Source: Acidithiobacillus caldus ATCC 51756
GTDB taxonomy: Bacteria; Pseudomonadota; Gammaproteobacteria; Acidithiobacillales; Acidithiobacillaceae
Direction of reading: 5' to 3'
NCBI RefSeq assembly: GCF_000175575.2
Contig: NZ_CP005986.1
Coordinates: 2,180,615-2,244,614, forward strand
Length of the DNA stretch: 64,000 nt
Positions 55,520 to 63,236 of the stretch are shown here, one piece after another (positions within the stretch are counted from its first letter, which is position 1; the number at the start of each line of letters is the position of its first letter). The notes beneath the pieces are model-generated. The model was not told the DNA's origin. It did not search any database and worked only from the letters and a program-made list of their open reading frames with translations. Made by a program: the position numbers and the translations under genes.

Positions 55520-58011
55520 TGGCTACCCCGCAGACGCAGGTAGATCTCGGGCAGGCGCTGCGGCAGGCTGTCCAGGTGCGGCAACACCAGATAGTGACCA
55601 TTGCCGAAGACCAAGGGCAGGTAGTCGCCACCGCGCGGGTCGAGGCTGATGCAGAAGGCGTGCACACCCGCATCGCGCGCCTCCTTCACCGCCATGCGGG
55701 TATCCTCTTGCAGGTAACGGGCGTCGCCGCCGTCGTCGTAATCCGCCGGACGCCCGTCGGAGAGGATCAGCAGCAGACGTCGCTGCGCCTGGGTGTGCAG
55801 CATCTGCCGCGTCGCGTGACGGATGGCCGCCCCCATGCGGGTAGCCAGACGTCCGGACAGCCCCGCCAGGGTCGCGCGGGCGCGGCTGTCGAAGCGCTCG
55901 CCGAAGCGTTTGACCGGATATAGAATCACTTCCTGATGGTATTTGCTGGCGAAACCGTAGATGGCAAAGGGATCGCCCACTTCCAGCAGGGCCTCGCCGA
56001 AGAGCAGCATGGCTGCACGCAGGCGATCCACGACCCGCACCCCGCTGTCCCCGGCCTCGGCCATGATGGATGTGGATAGGTCGGCCAGCAGCAACACCGC
56101 GGTGTCGCGCTGCTGCGGGCGCCGTTGCAGGTAGATGTTGGCCTTGGGACTGCGGCCCGCGCGCCGTTCCACCACATACTGGACGGCGGCCTCGAGGTCG
56201 GGCTCTTCACCTTCGAACTGGCGACGCAGAGACGCCATGCGCGTGGGTTTTTGCGCCTGCAGGGCACGCTTGAGCCGCCGCAGGGTACCATCGTAGCTAG
56301 CGGCAATCTCCACCGCCCGCGCCTCGTCCCGCTCCCGCAGACTGCGTTCGTGCACCCGCGCCCAGTCCTCCTTGTAGCGTTCCTGACGATAATCCCACTC
56401 ACGATAGGGCCAACCGCCCTTGGGACCCTGCACACCGCGACCCGAGCCACTAACCTTGGCCGGCATGGGGATCCCCACCCCCACCCGACCGCCGGTGCCC
56501 TGAATGTCCTCGGGCGGGATCTCCAGATCGGGATCGTTGCCTTCGGCCTGTTGCGGTGCCTCCCGTGGTTTCTCCTTGTGTCCGGCGGCGCCCAGGGCAC
56601 CCCCGGCATCCATTTCCACGGCCCCGCTGGCCACCCGTCGACGCGGATAGACCGGTCGCGCCGCATTGGGAGAATGGCCCGGGAGAAAGGCCGCCGCACG
56701 CTCGGCCAGGGTGATGGGGGGCAGATCCGTGTGCGCATAGCGCGCCAGCGCCACCCGGAAGGCATCGACGATCCCGGAACCTGGCTCGAGCAGGGTGCGC
56801 AGGTCTTCCGCCAGACATCCGGCGGCGTAGTCCGCGTAGATCTCCGCCGCCGCCCGCCAGTAGGCACCGGCAGCCCCGGCAGGGGTCGGACACGCCGCTG
56901 CAGCCCGGCGCAGACGCTCGATGTAGCCGGGCATCTCCCGATCCAGGGCCGCGTCCACCCGGAGATCCTCACAGAGATCGAAGATCAGCTGAAAGCGCAG
57001 CAGATCGTCGCCAAACTGTGCAAAGAGCGGCCGCCAGGTGATGCGCTGGTCCGGGTCCAAAGGCGGATGCTCCATCCCGATCTCGCGAAACAGCGCGTGG
57101 ATGGCGTCCTGATCGTAACTGCCAAAGGCCAGATGGGCACCCGTATGATAGAAGGCGAGGAGCGCTTCTTCCCGATCCGGCATCACCGCTGGCACGAAGA
57201 GACTGCGGCCATCGGTCTCCAGAAAGCTGCGGCCACCCTCCACGCTCCAGTCCCCATCCTCCAGGGGCATCTGCAAACCGGTCCAGGCCTGCAAAAGCAG
57301 GGCAAAGAGCCGCTTGTGCGGCCCGGTGCGAAAGCCCGGCAGAACCTCCAGCAGAAAGGCCCGCGCCTCGTCGCTTTCCAGGCGGAACCAGGCCTCCCCT
57401 CGGATCCGTCCCGCCGCCAGGACATCCCGACCGCGGCGCGCCCACTCGGCCACACCATCCAGACCGCAGATGGCCCGTACCTTGATGGCACCATCGAGAT
57501 AGGTACCAAGACCCAGACGCCCCTTGGCCAACTCCTCCGCTGGCTGCAGCAGCGTGTCCAGACCTTCGATACCGGCACTCCCGAAAAGCTGCGCCGCCGG
57601 CACGCGAAAATAGGCAGCGGCGCTGTCCACGTGGCGATCTATCCAGCGCGCGCCCTGCTCATACCAGGACTGCTCGCCACGGAGGCCATAGTCGCGACGC
57701 ACCGCCGCCGCCTGGGAGAAAAAGGCCACGGCTGCGCGAAAGGTACCGCGCCGGCGGGTAAAAACGGCTGCCTGTTCCAGCCAGGGGTCCAGTCCGCCAA
57801 AGGCCTGAACCAGATCGGCGGTGGCGTGGAAGAAGGCCTTGCCGGCCTCACGGTCGTAGAAGAAGAGCTCTCGACCCCGTTCCAGGTAACGGAGCACCGC
57901 CGCCGAGCCCAGACCCTCCACCGCCGGGAGCGCTGCCCGCGCGTCCCGCCCGGCCACGAAGCTCACGGCCTCCAGATGTTCGAGGATATCTTCCGCCGCC
58001 GCCTCGGTCAT
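55516..58011 (-). CDS. cbbO: CbbO/NorD-type VWA-domain protein
   Basis: This 831-residue protein has a long N-terminal helical region and a C-terminal von Willebrand factor A domain. The MIDAS is present as DLSTS (about residue 645), with Thr in ATRMGAAIRH and Asp in LSDGRPADYDDGG. CbbO works with the AAA+ protein CbbQ as a RuBisCO activase; NorD pairs similarly with NorQ. The central region (about 450-550) is Gly/Pro/charge-rich. It begins two bases after cbbQ. No RuBisCO or nitric oxide reductase gene is in the window, so the client is open. Confidence 0.85.
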   Translation of the reverse strand: MTEAAAEDILEHLEAVSFVAGRDARAALPAVEGLGSAAVLRYLERGRELFFYDREAGKAFFHATADLVQAFGGLDPWLEQAAVFTRRRGTFRAAVAFFSQAAAVRRDYGLRGEQSWYEQGARWIDRHVDSAAAYFRVPAAQLFGSAGIEGLDTLLQPAEELAKGRLGLGTYLDGAIKVRAICGLDGVAEWARRGRDVLAAGRIRGEAWFRLESDEARAFLLEVLPGFRTGPHKRLFALLLQAWTGLQMPLEDGDWSVEGGRSFLETDGRSLFVPAVMPDREEALLAFYHTGAHLAFGSYDQDAIHALFREIGMEHPPLDPDQRITWRPLFAQFGDDLLRFQLIFDLCEDLRVDAALDREMPGYIERLRRAAAACPTPAGAAGAYWRAAAEIYADYAAGCLAEDLRTLLEPGSGIVDAFRVALARYAHTDLPPITLAERAAAFLPGHSPNAARPVYPRRRVASGAVEMDAGGALGAAGHKEKPREAPQQAEGNDPDLEIPPEDIQGTGGRVGVGIPMPAKVSGSGRGVQGPKGGWPYREWDYRQERYKEDWARVHERSLRERDEARAVEIAASYDGTLRRLKRALQAQKPTRMASLRRQFEGEEPDLEAAVQYVVERRAGRSPKANIYLQRRPQQRDTAVLLLADLSTSIMAEAGDSGVRVVDRLRAAMLLFGEALLEVGDPFAIYGFASKYHQEVILYPVKRFGERFDSRARATLAGLSGRLATRMGAAIRHATRQMLHTQAQRRLLLILSDGRPADYDDGGDARYLQEDTRMAVKEARDAGVHAFCISLDPRGGDYLPLVFGNGHYLVLPHLDSLPQRLPEIYLRLRGSH

Positions 58012-58013
58012 CT

Positions 58014-58832
58014 TCAGGCCGCCAGAAAGCTCTGGAAAATCTCCTCGAGGGCGGCACCCAGCTCGGGATCGTCCGTCTGCGGGCTGATGATGGCCGCTGC
58101 CACCGCCTCCATGGGAGCAAGACCTGCAGCCATGAGGGTGGCTGCGTAAATGAGGGCGCGGGTGGAGGTCACCTCCTGCAGGCCCTGGTCCTTGAGATTA
58201 CGCGCCTTGGCGGCAGCCTGCACGAGCTTGCCCGCCTGCTCCACCGCGAGGCCCGACTCGCGGGCGACGATGCTTTGCTCTAGTTCCGCCGGTGGGTAGC
58301 TGAAGTTCATGCCCACGAAGCGTTGCTTGGTGGAGGGCTTGAGGTCTTTGAGCACCGTCTGATAGCCGGGGTTGTAGGAGATGACCAGAAGAAAGTCGGG
58401 GTGGGCGCTGATCTCCGTGCCCAACTTATCGATGGGCAGGTGGCGGCGATGATCCGTCAGCGGGTGGATGACCACCGTGGTATCGGTGCGGGCCTCGACG
58501 ATTTCGTCCAGGTAGCAGATGGCGCCTTCGCGCACCGCCCGGGTGAGGGGCCCGTCCTGCCAGATGGTCTCGTCCCCCTCGATGAGAAAACGCCCCACGA
58601 GGTCGGAGCTGGTGAGATCCTCGTGGCAGGCCACCGTAACCAGTGGACGCTTCAGCCGCCAAGCCATGTGTTCCAGAAAGCGAGTCTTGCCGCAGCCCGT
58701 TGGCCCCTTGAGCATGACGGGCAGACGGCGCTGCCAGGCGGCCATGAAGACGGCGAGTTCATTGCCCACCGGCTGATAGTAGGGCTCCTCGGTCAGGTGG
58801 CGCAGGGGGGTTTCAGGGGAATGTCGGCTCAT
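58014..58832 (-). CDS. cbbQ: CbbQ/NorQ-type MoxR AAA+ ATPase
   Basis: This 272-residue MoxR-family ATPase has Walker [10 protein letters not shown] (42-50), Walker B ICYLDE (105-110), the sensor ISYNPGYQ and a C-terminal lid. The N-terminal [15 protein letters not shown] is typical of CbbQ. It probably forms a hexamer that uses CbbO as adaptor to remodel a client enzyme. The ATG at 58832 overlaps the end of the upstream small gene (ATGA); a longer frame to 59033 is inside that gene. Confidence 0.9.
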   Translation of the reverse strand: MSRHSPETPLRHLTEEPYYQPVGNELAVFMAAWQRRLPVMLKGPTGCGKTRFLEHMAWRLKRPLVTVACHEDLTSSDLVGRFLIEGDETIWQDGPLTRAVREGAICYLDEIVEARTDTTVVIHPLTDHRRHLPIDKLGTEISAHPDFLLVISYNPGYQTVLKDLKPSTKQRFVGMNFSYPPAELEQSIVARESGLAVEQAGKLVQAAAKARNLKDQGLQEVTSTRALIYAATLMAAGLAPMEAVAAAIISPQTDDPELGAALEEIFQSFLAA

Positions 58833-59239
58833 GCGGTCTCCTCGGGACTTTGTTCGCAGTGGCTGCGCAGATACAGGTACAGGTGGCGCAGGGTGTGGAC
58901 GATCATCTTCCGGGGGTGCGGCGGCAGCGCGTCTTCCCGACCGAGGTCGAGGCAGTTGTGGTAGTACACCAGTTCCCGGCAGTTGTCGCGAATCGTGTTC
59001 CAGTGCGGCTCGCCTTTTACCAGAACCTTCCACAGCTGCAAAAGGTCGGCGTCGGCCTCGTAGGGCTTCCCCTCGGCATCCAGAAGGATGCGCAGGAGCT
59101 CCCTGGCCAGATCCATGGCCTTATCCACCGCGGGCGCCAGCGGCACCCCGTCGCCGTCCGCCGCCATTTCCCGGGCCATGGCCTCGATGCGCGCCTGCGC
59201 CTGATCGAGTCGGGACAGGGTCAACACTTTGTCGTACAT
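58829..59239 (-). CDS. Small helical protein leading the CbbQ/CbbO operon
   Basis: This 136-residue protein is mainly helical, with [19 protein letters not shown] and a conserved-looking [19 protein letters not shown] and [19 protein letters not shown]. It has three cysteines but no recognised domain. GGAGG is seven bases before the ATG at 59239. It is translationally coupled to cbbQ and could be an adaptor or client-specific factor. Confidence 0.75.
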   Translation of the reverse strand: MYDKVLTLSRLDQAQARIEAMAREMAADGDGVPLAPAVDKAMDLARELLRILLDAEGKPYEADADLLQLWKVLVKGEPHWNTIRDNCRELVYYHNCLDLGREDALPPHPRKMIVHTLRHLYLYLRSHCEQSPEETA

Positions 59240-59358
59240 CGGCAAGCCTCCGTCGTCCTCATTACACCCTACCGTTCATCCGGGATTTCGTCTAGGATAA
59301 ATGGGTTTTGTCCGTAGTGGTTCATAATTCGTTTTATAGACTGATTAAAGGGGCTTTC
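59240..59358. promoter_or_regulatory. Divergent promoter region of the CbbQ/CbbO operon
   Basis: This 119-base region separates the CbbQ operon from the plus-strand small gene. It is more AT-rich than its surroundings (around 59290-59350) and probably holds both promoters. No -35/-10 pair with good spacing or clear operator was identified. Confidence 0.45.
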
Positions 59359-59682
59359 ATGAGCACGAAACTCATCAAGATGGTCAAACTCAACAACTTG
59401 GAATACAACCCCAATCGCGACCCCCAGGTCTATCGTCGCGTCGTCGGCCACCCCTTCCGTATCCAGGCCTTTTTGGGCGGCTCCGGCAAGGCAACGATTA
59501 CCCTGAGCTGCGAAGGCAAGACCCTCAAGGAAAGCACCCTGGAACTGCCCGGCAATTTTTCCTACGAGCTCACCTTCAAGGACGCCGGTGTGCGCATCGT
59601 CACGCTCACGGTGAAGAACGACAACCAGAGCGAAAGCCGCGATCTGCTGCTGGATACCGAGGCCCACGCCAAAGTCGGCTGA
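59359..59682 (+). CDS. Small beta-rich protein of unknown function
   Basis: This 107-residue protein has alternating beta-strand patterns (KATITLSCEGKTL, FSYELTFKDAGVRIVTLTVKND), suggesting an immunoglobulin-like sandwich. It has a single cysteine and no signal peptide. A general likeness to SoxZ-type folds can be imagined but is not supported by motifs. AAAGGGG precedes the ATG. It is divergent from the CbbQ operon and convergent with the next gene. Confidence 0.7.
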   Translation: MSTKLIKMVKLNNLEYNPNRDPQVYRRVVGHPFRIQAFLGGSGKATITLSCEGKTLKESTLELPGNFSYELTFKDAGVRIVTLTVKNDNQSESRDLLLDTEAHAKVG

Positions 59683-59689
59683 GCCCGTC

Positions 59690-59719
59690 GCGGTCCGCAA
59701 ACCAGCCCGCGCGGACCGC
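59690..59719. terminator. Hairpin between convergent small genes
   Basis: GCGGTCCGC and GCGGACCGC form a perfect 9-bp stem with a 12-base loop, between stops at 59682 and 59727. There is no T-run; it is a possible bidirectional transcript end. Confidence 0.5.
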
Positions 59720-59726
59720 CGCAGGC

Positions 59727-60104
59727 CTACCAACCGAATTGTTTCTGAAAATCCTCGAGGCGATCGGCAATTTCGTCGCGAGCAAAAAAGCGGTCAGCGC
59801 GCGCTTGGCGTGCCTCCAGGCGGCGTTCGTTGTCTCCGCCAAAACAGAATACCGGGATATTGAGTTGATATTCCCGGCGTAAGGTATCGATGGTGGCTAT
59901 GGGATCGGCGATGGCGGCATCGTCCAGATCCAAAACCAGAAAACGGCGCAGCAGGATCTCCTGCCAATCCCCGAAATCCTCCAGGTCCACGCCACACTCC
60001 ATCTCCCAGCCCGGCAGCAGCCGAGCCTGCGCCTGGGCGCGCAAGGCCTCATCGCTGCTCATCCACAGAAAACGCTTGCGTAGCCGATCGCCAATACTGG
60101 CCAT
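59727..60104 (-). CDS. Hypothetical protein, possibly receiver-like
   Basis: This 125-residue protein has a central FLVLDLDDAAIADPIATIDTLRREYQLNIPVFCFGGDNE pattern (seen in parts) that could be an alpha/beta receiver-like fold, and a charged C-terminal helix (ARADRFFARDEIADRLEDFQKQF). It lacks a full set of response-regulator residues. It follows the lipoate-ligase-like gene by 13 bases and is the last of a three-gene set. Confidence 0.65.
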   Translation of the reverse strand: MASIGDRLRKRFLWMSSDEALRAQAQARLLPGWEMECGVDLEDFGDWQEILLRRFLVLDLDDAAIADPIATIDTLRREYQLNIPVFCFGGDNERRLEARQARADRFFARDEIADRLEDFQKQFGW

Positions 60105-60117
60105 ACCCCATCTCCTC

Positions 60118-61185
60118 TCAACCTTCCGTCCATACTGCCGTCGCTTCTAGGCGCGCCCGCCAGAGCTGCGCCCTGTCCCGATCCAGGCAGCGCTCCAGAG
60201 CCGCCAGCGCGGCATCCCGTCCACAACCCGTCAGGGCCGTCGCGCAGTCCTCGGGCCAGGCGCTGCACAACACGCGACGGTAGCTGCCATCCTCGGTCCA
60301 GACCCGCAAGAAGCTGCCATCGGACCAGTGGCGCTCCGTCAGGAAACTACGATCCTTTATTTTGATGCCGTGCGCGACCCGCCGACGCCCGGGTTGCTGC
60401 CAATCCGGTGCCTCCAATTCCGCACCGGCCATGGCCAGGCGTTCCGCCGCGTTCGGGCCCTCTTCGACCCGCGGGTTCCAGCCCGCTGCCGCCAACGCGT
60501 GCAGCAGGGCTTGCCGCAGTTCCGCGCGGGTAGGGAGCCGGGGAAGGAAATGGGTCCAGAGACCCAGGGACTCCTCCAAGGCACGCTCCAGCTCCCGCCG
60601 GAAGCCGGTCGAAGGCACCGCGATGCAGCCGACAAAGGCACGCCAGTCGCCATCGAGGAGCAGACTACCGCCCAGCACGAGGCTACAGCCGATGGTGGCC
60701 GCGCCGGTGCCGCCCAGCTTCCGCTGGCCGAGCCAAAGATCCCGATGCCCTACGAGGCGAACGTCCAGGCCAAAGTATCGGTGCCAGGCGCACAGGACCG
60801 GGCCCAGCAGTTCCAGGACCTGGGCGGGTCTGCGCAAGCCGGTCCCGTGGGGCATCACCAGGAAATAATTGAGGTGGCGCCGGTCCACCCACACCGTACC
60901 ACCGCCCAGGGGGCGCTGCACCACGGGAATTCCCGCTGCCCGACAAGCTTCCCGATCCAGCTCTGCACCCACGCCCTGCGCAGCACCGACGCTCAAATGG
61001 TCGTCTGCACTGGCCAGGATCAACGCGGGTGGATCGTCCCGCCCCTGTGCCTCGGCAAATCCCAGATAGGCCCGGTGCAGTGCTTGGGCAGAAAGGTGGC
61101 CGAGATCCAGAAGCCGTAGGGCACCAGCGCAGGAGGCTGCAGACGGGGGTGAGGGTGGAGCGGCAGCTTCAGTGGGAGCCGTCAC
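60118..61185 (-). CDS. Lipoate-protein-ligase-like (LplA/LipM) protein
   Basis: A protein of about 355 residues from the biotin/lipoate transferase family. It has RPLGGGTVWVDRRHLNYFLV (like the RxxGGGxVxHDxGxxN substrate loop) and a lysine-containing LGQRKLGGTGAATIGCSLVLGGSLLLDGD (like the catalytic GKKIxGxAQ...HGxLL). It should attach octanoyl or lipoyl groups to carrier proteins. The start is uncertain: GTG at 61185 overlaps the upstream gene; an ATG at 61230 overlaps it more. The C-terminal half is divergent and unassigned. Confidence 0.75.
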   Translation of the reverse strand: MTAPTEAAAPPSPPSAASCAGALRLLDLGHLSAQALHRAYLGFAEAQGRDDPPALILASADDHLSVGAAQGVGAELDREACRAAGIPVVQRPLGGGTVWVDRRHLNYFLVMPHGTGLRRPAQVLELLGPVLCAWHRYFGLDVRLVGHRDLWLGQRKLGGTGAATIGCSLVLGGSLLLDGDWRAFVGCIAVPSTGFRRELERALEESLGLWTHFLPRLPTRAELRQALLHALAAAGWNPRVEEGPNAAERLAMAGAELEAPDWQQPGRRRVAHGIKIKDRSFLTERHWSDGSFLRVWTEDGSYRRVLCSAWPEDCATALTGCGRDAALAALERCLDRDRAQLWRARLEATAVWTEG

Positions 61186-61564
61186 GATCCCGCGGGCGAT
61201 AAAAAGCGGAGAAATAGAAATCCCGCTCATTGAGCGCCTCGTGCCAGCGCGCCCGCTCGGCCACTCCCTCCTCCATGATGGCCGCAATGGCCATGGCCTG
61301 TTCGCCGTCGAGGATCAGGATGGCGTCCTGAAGGTCTTCGTCCAATTCGATAAAGTGGGCGGCAAGGCCCTGTGGCTCCTGCACGTGGACCAGAAAGGCA
61401 CGGCACTCGGGGTCCTCTGGGTCCAGCGGCGCCATGACCAGACGTCCGATATAGGCCATACGCGCCAACTGGTTGAAGCGGGGAATCTCCAGTTTTTTGC
61501 CCTTTTTGTATTTGTTCAGCTCGTTCTTGAGCGCGCTCACGTCGGCAATGGGTATGGTCTTCAT
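61169..61564 (-). CDS. Small conserved-looking hypothetical protein
   Basis: This 131-residue protein starts MKTIPIADVSALKNELNKYKKGKKLEI and continues with acidic, mixed alpha/beta sequence (FIELDEDLQDAILILDGEQAMAI). No known domain was recognised. AGGATTG precedes the ATG at 61564. It is the first gene of the set with the lipoate-ligase-like gene, and the two overlap. Confidence 0.7.
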   Translation of the reverse strand: MKTIPIADVSALKNELNKYKKGKKLEIPRFNQLARMAYIGRLVMAPLDPEDPECRAFLVHVQEPQGLAAHFIELDEDLQDAILILDGEQAMAIAAIMEEGVAERARWHEALNERDFYFSAFYRPRDRDGSH

Positions 61565-61629
61565 GGCAATCCTGAGCAAATTGATCTACTAAGCATTATC
61601 CCAGCCAGCAGCGCCCCTGACAAGGCAAG

Positions 61630-61658
61630 AAAAAGGAGGAGATGCTCGCGCATCTCTC
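61630..61658 (-). terminator. Terminator after fadL
   Basis: On the minus strand GAGATGC-GCGA-GCATCTC forms a 7-bp stem with a GCGA loop, extended by flanking GG and CC pairs and followed by TTTTTC. It lies 32 bases after the fadL stop. Confidence 0.8.
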
Positions 61659-61689
61659 CCGACCCGAGGAGGGTGCTTACAACCGTCGA

Positions 61690-63009
61690 TCAGAACTCGT
61701 AGCCCACCTGGATACCGTAGGAGTTCTCGGTGAGGGTGGAGGAGGCCGCCTGCTGGGGATTGAAGGGAGCAGAGCCCGGAGCACCGGTCATCGTGTTGCT
61801 GAACTCGTGCATGTAGGCCTCCGTCAATTTCCAACCCATGCCAAGCTTCTGCGTCGCGCCGAAGGTGATGGCGTTCTGCACGATGGCCGGGAAGATGGTG
61901 TTGGCAGCAATAGCGTTGCTGTTGTTGGGTACCGGGTTGGAACCCCAGGTGTAGCCAGCGCGCACCTGCAACCAGTCGTTGACGTTATACTGGGTACCAA
62001 TGTTGGCTACCCACTGGTTCCGCCAATTCAACGCTAAAGGCACAACGTTGGTGCCGTTCCAGGGACCATAGATATTGAAGGTGTTGAGGGTGTTGTGCCA
62101 GTTGATCCACTGCCCCTCCACGCTCACCAGCCACTGCGGGATGGGGCGGATGGCAATACCCAAGGCAATCTGCTGCGGATAGTTCAGATGACCGCTGTAC
62201 TGACCGGGGTTGCCCGTCAGGACCTGACCGTTGGGCATCCGCAGCGATTGGGCTCCTCCTTGGAAGGTTAAAGGCGTGAACATGATGGGCGACTTGTAGG
62301 TAGCGCCCAGGGTGACCTTATCGTTCACCTTGTACAGAGCGCCCAAGGTCACACCGACGCCATAGGCCCAGGAGGGTGTGGAAAGGTTAAGACCGCCCGT
62401 CAGCGGTACCACGAAGGGCTGCTTGGGGTTCGGACTGAACTGGGTCATGGTTTGCTGGAAAGAACCCTGCTCCGCAGCAATGTTCAGAGAGCCACCGATG
62501 TAGAGGTGATCATTGACCTTCATGGCGATGGACGGGGCCATCTGGATGAAGGTGATACTGCTGTAGGCCTGCGCATAACCACCGTAGGGAAGCGCAGAAT
62601 TGGGTCCGATGTTCTGGAGATAATTCACACCCAGGCCCGAGGTACCATACACGCCGCCACCGAAGACGATGCCGTCACCAAAGGCAGGGGCAACCCAGCC
62701 GATGGAGGGGATGCCGTACACATTGCTGTGGCTGCCGATCTCACCAAAACCCATATTGGTTTTGCGTGTGGGATTGAAGATCTCCGCCGAGAAGGCTGCC
62801 TGCGGCTTGATCATGGCCAAGCCTGCCGGGTTACTAATGGCCGCCGATAGGGGGTCGTCGGGAGCCGCCACCACGGCGCCACCCATACCCACCGCATACT
62901 GCCCGATACCGATCAACTGGTAGCCGTCCGTGGCCATGGCCGAACCGGCAAAGGCGCAGGAGAGCGCCGCCGCCACCGCCACACCCAACCGCATCGCTTT
63001 CTTTTTCAT
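61690..63009 (-). CDS. FadL/OmpP1-family outer-membrane transport protein
   Basis: This 439-residue beta-barrel protein of the FadL family moves hydrophobic molecules across the outer membrane. It has a signal peptide (AMRLGVAVAAALSCAFAGSAMA), the N-terminal hatch YQLIGIGQYAVGMGGAVVA, the NPAGLA motif and a C terminus ending in aromatic Phe (QVGYEF). In sulfur oxidisers FadL-like porins may handle elemental sulfur or hydrocarbons; the cargo is not evident here. Confidence 0.9.
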   Translation of the reverse strand: MKKKAMRLGVAVAAALSCAFAGSAMATDGYQLIGIGQYAVGMGGAVVAAPDDPLSAAISNPAGLAMIKPQAAFSAEIFNPTRKTNMGFGEIGSHSNVYGIPSIGWVAPAFGDGIVFGGGVYGTSGLGVNYLQNIGPNSALPYGGYAQAYSSITFIQMAPSIAMKVNDHLYIGGSLNIAAEQGSFQQTMTQFSPNPKQPFVVPLTGGLNLSTPSWAYGVGVTLGALYKVNDKVTLGATYKSPIMFTPLTFQGGAQSLRMPNGQVLTGNPGQYSGHLNYPQQIALGIAIRPIPQWLVSVEGQWINWHNTLNTFNIYGPWNGTNVVPLALNWRNQWVANIGTQYNVNDWLQVRAGYTWGSNPVPNNSNAIAANTIFPAIVQNAITFGATQKLGMGWKLTEAYMHEFSNTMTGAPGSAPFNPQQAASSTLTENSYGIQVGYEF

Positions 63010-63047
63010 TTCGTTCTCCGCCTCTGTTGTTGCCCAATTTCTTCACG

Positions 63048-63076
63048 ATTGTGTCGTAATGGGCACACTATGGCAA
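63048..63076 (-). promoter_or_regulatory. Sigma-70-type promoter of fadL
   Basis: On the minus strand TTGCCA (63076-63071) and CACAAT (63053-63048) are separated by 17 bases. The -10 matches four of six consensus bases. Transcription would start about 30-35 bases before the ATG. Confidence 0.5.
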
Positions 63077-63189
63077 GACGGCAAAGCATCAAATCTTTCA
63101 TGGCCGTAACAAAATATCGCAATGATAGATCATCAGAATACGGTAATGTTATGCCAAAGCATTCCTGCGGCGGCTACCGATCGCACCGT

Positions 63190-63212
63190 AAAAAAGCGCC
63201 CTTTCGGGCGCT
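63190..63212 (-). terminator. Terminator after the radical SAM gene
   Basis: On the minus strand AGCGCCC-GAAA-GGGCGCT forms a 7-bp stem with a GAAA loop, followed by a run of T. It lies 25 bases after the stop. Confidence 0.9.
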
Positions 63213-63236
63213 TCGGCAATGGGTGGGGCAACGGTC

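Noticed and set aside
56125-58149. 674-residue open frame antisense to cbbO
   Set aside because: Composition typical of a shadow frame, no recognisable domain, and cbbO has an intact MIDAS motif.
53185-59239. Nitric oxide reductase or RuBisCO accessory operon
   Set aside because: No norBC, cbbLS or cbbM gene is present in the window, so naming the operon after either enzyme is not supported.
61900-61920. AGCAATAGCGTTGCT dyad in fadL
   Set aside because: It lies inside a conserved coding region with no sign of regulatory use.
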